From: JABJPM01 sp964596705 | GTDB lineage: Archaea > Nanobdellota > Nanobdellia > SCGC-AAA011-G17 > PNOQ01 | NCBI GenBank assembly: GCA_964596705.1 | Contig: CAZQVG010000016.1 | Span: forward strand, 1-11,484 | Reading direction: 5' to 3' | DNA length: 11,484 nucleotides | Shown here: in pieces, positions 6,972-11,484 of the stretch | Layout of the letters: every line of letters starts with the position of its first letter | Position numbering within the stretch: the stretch's first letter is position 1 | The notes under the pieces: generated by a model | Seen by the model: the letters and a program-made list of their open reading frames with translations, nothing else | What the model was told of the DNA's origin: nothing | The model's database searches: none | Made by a program: the position numbers and the translations under genes

Positions 6972-7645
6972 TTTTCTAAGATCCTCCCATCTTGTATTTT
7001 GATTAACCTCTTTGCGCGTTTAGCAATGTTGGGGTCGTGTGTGATTAGGACAATTGTTTTATTTTCTTCTTTGTTTAGAGTTTCAAGTATTTGTATTACT
7101 TCCTTTCCGGTTTTAGAATCTAAGTTTCCAGTTGGTTCATCTGCTAAAATTAAGTCTGGATCGGTTACTAAAGCTCTTGCTATTGCAACTCTCTGTCTTT
7201 CTCCGCCAGAAAGTTCTGTAGGTTTATGGTTTATTCTATGGGATAAACCAAGTTTCTCTAGTTTTTGCTTTGCTAGTTCAGTTGCTTTTTTTCTTGGAAC
7301 ATTTTGAAATATTAATGGAAGCATTACGTTTTGCAATGCAGTTTGAGAAGGGATTAAGTTAAAATTTTGAAATATAAATCCTATTTTCTTACCACGTAAT
7401 TGGGCAAGATCTGATTCTGAAAAGGTTGAGATGTCTTTACCATCTAAGATTACTCTCCCGGTAGTTGGGATATCTAGGGAACCTATCATATTCATTGTTG
7501 TAGATTTGCCCGAACCAGAAGGGCCAACTATAGCAAGAAATTCTCCTTTATTTATTGTTAAAGATATTCCCTTTAGTACTTTCACTTGTAGTTTTCCAAG
7601 AGTATATATCTTCTCTACATTATCTAATTGTATTAAGGGTTGCAT
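6968..7645 (-). CDS. MacB/LolD-type ABC transporter ATPase
   Basis: A 225-residue ATP-binding subunit, the usual length for LolD/MacB-class ATPases. Seen: A-loop Tyr14, Walker A GPSGSGKST (41-49), Q-loop Gln93, the signature LSGGERQRVAIARAL (145-159), Walker B LILADEP with catalytic Glu170, D-loop NLDS, and the switch His203. IGFIFQNFNLIP and DEPTGNLDSKTG are typical of the MacB/LolD/FtsE branch. It is the first gene of a three-gene operon; its stop overlaps the start of the accessory protein in ATGA (6968-6971). The ATG at 7645 lies about 28 nt after a TTTATAAA box and has no ribosome binding site. It is divergent from the perR gene across a 141-nt spacer. Confidence 0.97.
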   Translation of the reverse strand: MQPLIQLDNVEKIYTLGKLQVKVLKGISLTINKGEFLAIVGPSGSGKSTTMNMIGSLDIPTTGRVILDGKDISTFSESDLAQLRGKKIGFIFQNFNLIPSQTALQNVMLPLIFQNVPRKKATELAKQKLEKLGLSHRINHKPTELSGGERQRVAIARALVTDPDLILADEPTGNLDSKTGKEVIQILETLNKEENKTIVLITHDPNIAKRAKRLIKIQDGRILEK

Positions 7646-7669
7646 TATGTTCTGGCAAAAGGTAGCTGA

Positions 7670-7678
7670 TTTATAAAG
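7670..7678 (-). promoter_or_regulatory. TATA box of the ABC transporter operon
   Basis: On the minus strand CTTTATAAA is centred about 28 nt before the ATPase ATG (7645), consistent with a leaderless or nearly leaderless transcript. The perR TATA box, facing the other way, is about 70 nt to the right, so the spacer is a divergent promoter region. Confidence 0.6.
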
Positions 7679-7737
7679 TTTGTTATTTGTTACATTCTAA
7701 TAGTGGTAACCGGAAATAAAGACTGAAATAGGGAAAA

Positions 7738-7747
7738 CTTTATAAAT
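7738..7747 (+). promoter_or_regulatory. TATA box of the perR-sod-prx operon
   Basis: CTTTATAAAT, nearly the same as the ABC operon box. Its centre (about 7743) predicts a transcription start near 7769, giving a leader of about 18 nt to the ATG at 7787. The box overlaps the left half of the dyad at 7745-7774. Confidence 0.6.
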
Positions 7748-7774
7748 GATAGTTATTCTTTATTGACAATCATT
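7745..7774 (+). promoter_or_regulatory. Candidate PerR operator (imperfect inverted repeat)
   Basis: AATGATAGT (7745-7753) and ACAATCATT (7766-7774) form an inverted repeat with 8 of 9 positions matching, separated by a 12-nt AT-rich spacer. AATGAT/ATCATT half-sites resemble Fur-family half-sites. The dyad covers the end of the TATA box and the predicted transcription start, so a bound repressor would block initiation. Its spacing is wider than the compact 7-1-7 arrangement of bacterial PerR boxes. Assignment to PerR is inference. Confidence 0.5.
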
Positions 7775-7786
7775 CTTAATAAGAAA

Positions 7787-8176
7787 ATGACAACTCGTAT
7801 GACAAATCAAAGAATAAAAATTTTGGAATATCTTAGAAGTACAAGGATACATCCAGGTGCAGAGAGGGTTTATGAAGCAGTAAAAAAAGATATGCCTGCA
7901 ATTTCGTTAGCTACTGTGTATAGAAACTTAAATGTTCTAGCAGAGGAAGGGGAAATATTGAAGTTTGAAGTTAACGGTGAAGCACATTATGACGGATTTT
8001 CTCATTTGCATTCTCATTTTGTGTGTAATGGTTGTGGAAAGATAATTGATATTGAATTAGAAGAAATCCCGAAATATGCATTAAAAAAAGTGAGAGATAA
8101 TGATTTAGAAGTGCATTCTGTTAAGATAATATTCGATGGATTATGTCGGGAGTGCAGGAGGAATAAAAATGAATGA
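7787..8176 (+). CDS. perR: PerR-type peroxide-sensing Fur-family regulator
   Basis: 129 residues from the ATG at 7787. The frame opens at a TTG (7763) that is too close to the TATA box to be transcribed, so the ATG is preferred; ATG 7799 is also possible. An N-terminal winged helix (about 5-60) contains the Fur-family recognition helix ISLATVYRNLNVL, and a C-terminal dimerisation domain follows. Two CxxC pairs (C80/C83 and C120/C123) form the structural zinc site. The regulatory metal ligands of Bacillus subtilis PerR (H37, D85, H91, H93, D104) all have equivalents here: H22, D69, H75, H77, D88. Asp rather than Glu at the last position is a PerR-like trait. In PerR, Fe-catalysed oxidation of the His ligands by H2O2 causes derepression. 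It heads an operon with sod and prx, an expected PerR target set. Confidence 0.88.
   Translation: MTTRMTNQRIKILEYLRSTRIHPGAERVYEAVKKDMPAISLATVYRNLNVLAEEGEILKFEVNGEAHYDGFSHLHSHFVCNGCGKIIDIELEEIPKYALKKVRDNDLEVHSVKIIFDGLCRECRRNKNE
8156..8161 (+). promoter_or_regulatory. Ribosome binding site of sod, inside perR
   Basis: AGGAGG, 7 nt before the ATG at 8169 and within the last codons of perR. It decides the sod start: the in-frame ATG at 8136 lies upstream of it and would add a tail not seen in superoxide dismutases. Confidence 0.8.
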
Positions 8177-8762
8177 AATAAAAAGTTTAGAATATGAGTA
8201 TAATGCATTAGAACCATATATTGATGAAGAGACTATGAAAATACACTATGACAAACATTATCAAGCATATTTTGATAATTTTATTAAAACAATAAAAGGC
8301 ACAGAGTTAGAAGAAAAAGACGTAAAAGAGATTTTATTGGATTTAGATGGTGTTCCTGAAAAGATTAAACAAGCAGTAATAAATTATGGTGGAGGATATT
8401 TTAACCATAGATTTTTCTGGACAATCTTAAAAAAAGATGTACCCTTTGAGGGAGAGATTGCAGATGCAATAATAAAAAAATGGGGTAGTTTTGAGAATTT
8501 CAAAGAAGAGTTTAGTAATGCAGCAAAAACACAGTTTGGCAGTGGATGGGTGTGGTTAGTTTTAGACAATGGTGAGTTAAAGATAGTAAAGACGTCTAAC
8601 CAAAATTCTGTGATAAGTGATGGCATGAAACCTCTATTGAATATTGATGTATGGGAACATGCATATTATTTGAAATATAAAAATAAAAGAGCAGAATATG
8701 TTGATGCTTTTTTCAATGTAATAAATTGGAAAAAAACAAATGAATATTTTTTGGAGGAATAA
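8169..8762 (+). CDS. sod: Iron/manganese-family superoxide dismutase, Mn-type features
   Basis: 197 residues, the normal size for Fe/Mn SOD, a cytosolic enzyme that converts superoxide to O2 and H2O2. The four metal ligands are visible: H26 (KIHYDKHY), H80 (GGGYFNHRFFW), D160 and H164 (NIDVWEHAYY), with Tyr34 as the conserved second-sphere Tyr. Gly76 in the GGG segment together with Gln145 (TSNQNS) is the Mn-type placement of the outer-sphere Gln, rather than the Fe-type Gln in the first position; Mn or cambialistic use is therefore inferred. The usual His in GGHxNH is Tyr77. The start overlaps the perR stop by 8 nt, so synthesis is coupled to the regulator. Its product H2O2 would be handled by the next gene and sensed by PerR. 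Confidence 0.95.
   Translation: MNEIKSLEYEYNALEPYIDEETMKIHYDKHYQAYFDNFIKTIKGTELEEKDVKEILLDLDGVPEKIKQAVINYGGGYFNHRFFWTILKKDVPFEGEIADAIIKKWGSFENFKEEFSNAAKTQFGSGWVWLVLDNGELKIVKTSNQNSVISDGMKPLLNIDVWEHAYYLKYKNKRAEYVDAFFNVINWKKTNEYFLEE
8753..8757 (+). promoter_or_regulatory. Ribosome binding site of the peroxiredoxin gene
   Basis: GGAGG within the last sod codons, 7 nt before the ATG at 8765. The sod stop and prx start are 2 nt apart, so the genes share one transcript and are probably coupled. Confidence 0.75.
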
Positions 8763-8764
8763 AA

Positions 8765-9343
8765 ATGGAACAAGAAATTAAATTGGAAATTGGAAAACAA
8801 GCTCCAGATTTTGAATTGGAAGCTTTTCAAGAAAATGAAATAAAGAAGATTAAATTATCTGACTTAAGAGGAAAATGGGTTGTGTTGGTTTTCTATCCAG
8901 CAGACTTTACATTTGTTTGTCCAACGGAATTAGGTGAGTTAGCAGACATGTATGAAGAGTTTAAAGCAAATAATGTAGAGATATTAAGTATAAGCACAGA
9001 TACTGTATTTGTACATAAAGCATGGCACGAAGATTCAGAAACAATAAAGAAAGTCAAATACCCAATGTTGGCAGATCCAACAGGAAATGTTTGCAGGGAT
9101 TACAATGTTTACATAAAAGAAGAAGGAGTAGCTTTAAGAGGAACATTTATCATTGATCCAGAAGGTATTCTGAAAGCATATGAAGTACATGACAACAGTA
9201 TTGGAAGAAGTGCAAAAGAACTAATGAGAAAAGTTAAAGCAGCCCAGTTTGTTGAAGAACATGGAGACCAAGTATGTCCAGCAAGTTGGGAACCTGGAAA
9301 AGAGACTTTAAAACCTGGACTAGATCTGGTTGGTAAGATTTAA
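8765..9343 (+). CDS. ahpC: Typical 2-Cys peroxiredoxin (AhpC/Prx1 type)
   Basis: 192 residues with a thioredoxin fold. The peroxidatic cysteine is C52 in FYPADFTFVCPTE, with the conserved Pro45 and Thr49 of the active site. The resolving cysteine is C171 in VCPASWEPG, with the C-terminal arm usual for the AhpC/Prx1 class. An extra Cys is present in GNVCRDYNV. The enzyme reduces H2O2 and organic peroxides in the cytosol and is recycled by a disulfide reductant; no AhpF-like reductase is in the window, so a thioredoxin or glutaredoxin-like partner elsewhere is expected. It is the third gene of the perR-sod-prx operon. The C-terminal arm ends in GLDLVGKI without the YF motif of hyperoxidation-sensitive eukaryotic forms, so a robust bacterial-type enzyme is inferred. 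Confidence 0.95.
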   Translation: MEQEIKLEIGKQAPDFELEAFQENEIKKIKLSDLRGKWVVLVFYPADFTFVCPTELGELADMYEEFKANNVEILSISTDTVFVHKAWHEDSETIKKVKYPMLADPTGNVCRDYNVYIKEEGVALRGTFIIDPEGILKAYEVHDNSIGRSAKELMRKVKAAQFVEEHGDQVCPASWEPGKETLKPGLDLVGKI

Positions 9344-9349
9344 ATATAC
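9339..9349 (+). promoter_or_regulatory. TATA box of the membrane wHTH regulator, overlapping the prx stop
   Basis: TTTAAATATAC centred about 26 nt before the ATG at 9369 and containing the prx TAA (9341-9343). The pyrimidine-rich tract that follows (about 9349-9364) could also terminate the upstream operon. Confidence 0.5.
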
Positions 9350-9368
9350 TTTTCTTCTTTTTTTAAAT

Positions 9369-9866
9369 ATGAATAGTAAAAAAATTGGAATTGTTATTTT
9401 TGTTTTTGGAATTATTATTGCATTAATTGTGATAAATTTCATATCGCAACTAAATAATAATGCAAAAGATATTGGATGTTTTAAGGGAGACAATTGTGCA
9501 CAGATAGGATATAAATTAGATATGGCTCATTTTGCGTTTGGAATTATAGGGTTTATATTGGCCATGGGAGTTTATTTATTTTTCTTTTCAAAAAGTGAAG
9601 AAGCAATATTAAAAAGATTGGAGGAAACAAAAAAAGAGCAAACAGATGAAGAGAAATTTAATTTAATTCTAAGAGGATTAGACCAATTTGAAAAGAAAGT
9701 TTTGTTGGCAATAAAAGAGCAAGATGGGATTACTCAAAATACATTAAGAATAAGAACAAATTTATCAAAAGCTAAACTAAGTTATGTGTTAAAATCATTA
9801 GAAGAGAAAGAGCTTATAAAGCGTGTGCAAAAGGGAAAAACTTTGGCGGTTTATTTGAGGGTATGA
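9369..9866 (+). CDS. Membrane-anchored winged-helix regulator with two loop cysteines
   Basis: 165 residues from the ATG at 9369, chosen because a TATA box lies 26 nt upstream; the earlier in-frame ATG (9330) falls inside prx. Two TM segments, about 5-25 and 53-73, enclose a loop (26-52) with two cysteines, C37 and C43 (GCFKGDNC). The C-terminal half is charged and ends in a winged helix (about 108-165) with the MarR/ArsR-like pattern ITQNTLRIRTNLSKAKLSYV and ELIKRVQKGKTLAVYL. The order resembles COG2512-type predicted membrane-associated transcriptional regulators of archaea. With the DNA-binding part in the cytosol, the loop faces outside, so the two cysteines could form a disulfide that reports external redox state. 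The next gene encodes an extracytoplasmic DsbA-like protein. Regulation of that gene is inference. Confidence 0.8.
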   Translation: MNSKKIGIVIFVFGIIIALIVINFISQLNNNAKDIGCFKGDNCAQIGYKLDMAHFAFGIIGFILAMGVYLFFFSKSEEAILKRLEETKKEQTDEEKFNLILRGLDQFEKKVLLAIKEQDGITQNTLRIRTNLSKAKLSYVLKSLEEKELIKRVQKGKTLAVYLRV

Positions 9867-9876
9867 ACGATAATTC

Positions 9877-9905
9877 TTTGAAATTTTAACGATTCAAGCT
9901 TTTTT
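9877..9905 (+). terminator. Possible weak hairpin plus T-run after the regulator gene
   Basis: TTTGAA (9877-9882) can pair with TTCAAG (9893-9898) across a 10-nt loop, followed at once by six T (9900-9905). The stem is short and contains a G-T pair; the T-run alone could suffice for archaeal termination. Confidence 0.3.
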
Positions 9906-9930
9906 AGGGTTTCTGTTCAAGGGATTAATT

Positions 9931-9964
9931 ATTAATAAAGGTAATGACTAAACCATTAATAAGG
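9931..9964 (+). repeat. Short direct repeat in the dsbA promoter region
   Basis: ATTAATAAAGG (9931-9941) and ATTAATAAGG (9955-9964) repeat 24 nt apart, just before the dsbA ribosome binding site. The first copy overlaps the best TATA-like stretch (TATTAATAA) and the second would cover the transcription start. Two-helical-turn spacing is compatible with a regulator operator, but the repeats are AT-rich and could be chance. Confidence 0.35.
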
Positions 9965-9972
9965 AATAAATT

Positions 9973-9978
9973 GGAGGT
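9973..9978 (+). promoter_or_regulatory. Ribosome binding site of the DsbA-like gene
   Basis: GGAGGT, 8 nt before the ATG at 9987. It fixes the start and shows that the gene is read from a leadered mRNA. Confidence 0.75.
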
Positions 9979-9986
9979 AGATAATT

Positions 9987-10655
9987 ATGTCGAAAGAAGA
10001 TAGAAATTGGAAAATAGCCACTTGGGTTTTTGGCATTCTATTTGTTTTAGCAATTATAACTAATGGATTTAATTTTGGTGGTGAGGAGAAGGTGAACAAT
10101 CAAGGAAACAATAATCCTCCCAAAAGTAACATAAATGCAAATGATTTTGTAGATAATGATCCTTATTTGGGAGATAAAAATGCAAAAGTTACCATTGTGG
10201 AATTTTCAGATTTTCAATGTCCTTTCTGTGGAAGATTTAGAAGCCAAACTTTTGATCAATTAAAGAGAGAATATATCGATAGTGGTAAAGTAAGATTTGT
10301 TTATAGGGATTTCCCATTGAGTAGTATTCACCCTTATGCACAAAAAGCAGCTGAAGCATCAGAATGTGCAGAAGACCAAGGAAAGTTTTGGGAATATCAC
10401 GATGAGTTGTTCAGAAATCAGGGAGATTTAAGCATAGAAAATTTAAAACAAATTGCAGTAAATTTGGGATTGGATAGTAATGAATTTAATGACTGTTTGG
10501 ATTCTGGCAAATATGCAAATGAAGTAAAAAAAGATGTTAGTGATGCCCAAAAAGCAGGTGCAAGAGGTACGCCTTTCTTCATTGTAGGGAATAGGATTAT
10601 AAGTGGTGCTCAACCATTTGAAGTATTTAAAAGTGCAATAGATGCACAACTTTAA
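9987..10655 (+). CDS. Membrane-anchored DsbA-like thiol-disulfide oxidoreductase
   Basis: 222 residues. A short cytosolic start is followed by one N-terminal TM (about 9-26) acting as a signal anchor, an Asn-rich linker (about 33-57) and a thioredoxin-fold domain of the DsbA/thioredoxin_4 group. The active site is C78-P-F-C81 in FSDFQCPFCGRF and the cis-proline is P196 in RGTPFFIVGN. A second Cys pair, in SECAED and NDCLDS of the helical insertion, is common in this family and may form a structural disulfide. The domain should face the outside, catalysing disulfide formation or isomerisation in exported proteins. The gene ends 2 nt before the CPGC membrane protein, which may reoxidise or reduce it. 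No DsbB, VKOR or CcdA homologue is seen in the window. Confidence 0.93.
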   Translation: MSKEDRNWKIATWVFGILFVLAIITNGFNFGGEEKVNNQGNNNPPKSNINANDFVDNDPYLGDKNAKVTIVEFSDFQCPFCGRFRSQTFDQLKREYIDSGKVRFVYRDFPLSSIHPYAQKAAEASECAEDQGKFWEYHDELFRNQGDLSIENLKQIAVNLGLDSNEFNDCLDSGKYANEVKKDVSDAQKAGARGTPFFIVGNRIISGAQPFEVFKSAIDAQL

Positions 10656-10657
10656 AG

Positions 10658-11140
10658 ATGAAATTAAAAGAAAGATATAGTAAAGTGAAAAGCAGTGTCT
10701 CTAGAAAATTCCCTCTTTTTTTACTTATTTTTCTTTTTTATTTTATTGTTAATATTTTAGTTAATAATCTTTATATTACGTTCCCTACGTTATTGCACAT
10801 TAATGTCATATTCTTAGTTCCTTATTTATTGTTTAATCTTATTATTTCATTACTTGTATCGGTTAATGGTGTGCTAGTTATAGAAAAGATAAAGGAATTA
10901 AATCAAATAAAGAAAAGTGGGGGCATGGTTGGGCTAGGCATATTTGGTGGATTATTGGGTAGTGCTTGTCCAGGATGTTTTGCAGGTTTATTTCCTGCAT
11001 TTGTTGGATTATTTGGAATTACAGCATCATTAGGCAATCTTCCATTAAACGGATTAGAACTACAGGTATTCTCTTCGTTTATATTGGTTGTTTCGTTAGT
11101 TCTTTTGACAAACGAAAATAAATGTGAAGTGAAAATTTAA
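10658..11140 (+). CDS. Multi-TM protein with CPGC motif, candidate DsbA redox partner
   Basis: 160 residues with about four hydrophobic segments: roughly 19-38, 48-70, 90-121 (Gly-rich, perhaps a hairpin or long helix) and 133-150. The third segment carries GSACPGCFAGLFPAFVG, a thioredoxin-like CxxC (C104, C107) at or within the membrane; a lone C156 is near the C-terminus. The rest lacks motifs of DsbB, VKOR or CcdA that I can recognise. The start lies only 2 nt after the DsbA-like stop, with no ribosome binding site of its own beyond the upstream coding end, so coupling is likely. The pairing of CxxC and DsbA in one operon suggests that it passes electrons between DsbA and a quinone or cytosolic thiol. 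That role is inference; a metal-binding or structural use of CPGC is possible. Confidence 0.8.
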   Translation: MKLKERYSKVKSSVSRKFPLFLLIFLFYFIVNILVNNLYITFPTLLHINVIFLVPYLLFNLIISLLVSVNGVLVIEKIKELNQIKKSGGMVGLGIFGGLLGSACPGCFAGLFPAFVGLFGITASLGNLPLNGLELQVFSSFILVVSLVLLTNENKCEVKI

Positions 11141-11415
11141 GAAAGTTCCTCTATTTCTTCTTTTGCTTTTTTGTTTTCTTCTACTTGTTCTTCATCGATT
11201 TCATGAAGTAAAGTTTCAAATTCCCCGATATGTGTTTTCTCTTCTCTAGCTATGTCCAAAAGAACTTTCTTTATCCTCTCATTATTTGTTGCTGCAGCTA
11301 ATTGTTCATATAAGTTAACTGCATCTAATTCTGCAATCATTCCCATCCTTAAAATTTCTTTGTCTTTTTCTTTATCTGTTAAATTTTCTAAAACTATTGG
11401 TATTTTTGATAACAT
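11137..11415 (-). CDS. Encapsulated-ferritin-like (rubrerythrin-type) short ferritin
   Basis: 92 residues from the ATG at 11415; an in-frame TTG at 11427 would add four. It is half a ferritin four-helix bundle: two helices with E29, Y36 and E59-E60-x-H62 (strictly E59, H62 in REEKTHIGE). The spacing E29/Y36/E59/H62 equals E32/Y39/E62/H65 of the Rhodospirillum rubrum encapsulated ferritin, where two subunits build the diiron site. From memory, the sequence around EILRMGMIAELDAVNLYEQ resembles the N-terminal cargo-like domain fused to the Pyrococcus furiosus encapsulin. The role would be Fe(II) oxidation and storage, limiting Fenton chemistry next to the peroxide-defence genes. The acidic C-terminal tail (EEIEELS) shows no clear encapsulin-targeting peptide. 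It converges on the CPGC gene, their stops sharing TTAA. Confidence 0.88.
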   Translation of the reverse strand: MLSKIPIVLENLTDKEKDKEILRMGMIAELDAVNLYEQLAAATNNERIKKVLLDIAREEKTHIGEFETLLHEIDEEQVEENKKAKEEIEELS

Positions 11416-11444
11416 TTTTTCATCCAACCTATAGTTTGATAGTT

Positions 11445-11456
11445 TAATTTATATAT
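11445..11456. promoter_or_regulatory. Probable bidirectional TATA region at the window end
   Basis: AATTTATATATT is nearly symmetric and can serve as a TATA box both ways. To the left it predicts a start near 11424, just upstream of the ferritin-like ATG (11415). To the right it predicts a start near the in-frame ATGs at 11473 and 11479, so a new plus-strand gene may begin at the edge. Too little sequence remains to identify it. Confidence 0.35.
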
Positions 11457-11484
11457 TTTGTTATATTTTATTATGCTAATGGAG

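Noticed and set aside
7763..7786. TTG start for perR
   Set aside because: It lies only about 20 nt from the TATA centre and inside the dyad; the ATG at 7787 is better placed.
8136..8168. Upstream ATG for the superoxide dismutase
   Set aside because: It lies before the AGGAGG site that serves the ATG at 8169, and the extension is out-of-frame perR sequence.
10443..10649. Minus-strand 68-codon Cys-rich frame
   Set aside because: It is the reverse complement of the DsbA-like coding sequence and has no independent start signals.
11473..11484. Start of a further plus-strand gene (ATG 11473 or 11479)
   Set aside because: Only four codons are visible; mentioned as a possibility with the TATA region but not listed as a gene.

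Overview
The window is a very AT-rich, densely packed piece of an archaeal genome assembly. The organism is archaeal because it has gatE (the archaea-only tRNA-dependent amidotransferase subunit), leaderless genes with a TATA-like box about 25-28 nt before the start codon, and GAGGTG-type ribosome binding sites on genes that do have leaders. Small genes, low GC and a compact GatE would fit a DPANN lineage such as Woesearchaeota/Pacearchaeota, but that placement is inference. A 100-base run of N (2399-2498) is a scaffold gap that cuts two convergent genes.

Layout. 3-503: C-terminal part of a fold-type III PLP decarboxylase. 558-986: unrecognised small protein. 1009-gap: GatE, apparently without its AspRS-like insertion domain. 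Gap-4313 (minus strand): a RecB-type nuclease with four cysteines, then a TldE/PmbA-like protein. 4435-4876: two tandem small paralogous membrane proteins. 4888-7645 (minus strand): a MacB/LolD-type ABC operon in the order ATPase, signal-peptide/membrane-anchored CARDB/S-layer-like protein, FtsX-type permease, joined by 4-nt overlaps.

7737-9343 is an oxidative-stress operon: a PerR-type peroxide sensor with every PerR metal ligand position conserved, a Mn-type superoxide dismutase, and a typical 2-Cys peroxiredoxin. A dyad over the perR TATA box and predicted transcription start is a good autoregulatory operator candidate. Next come a two-TM winged-helix regulator with a pair of cysteines in its predicted extracytoplasmic loop, a membrane-anchored DsbA-like thiol oxidoreductase, and a multi-TM protein with a CPGC motif. 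Convergent to these is a short ferritin-like protein whose metal-ligand spacing is that of encapsulated ferritins.

Taken together, 7.7-11.4 kb looks like a redox island: peroxide sensing, superoxide and peroxide removal, disulfide exchange outside the membrane with a candidate new membrane partner and a candidate membrane thiol sensor, and iron handling. The regulator/DsbA/CPGC trio is the best candidate for an undescribed system.
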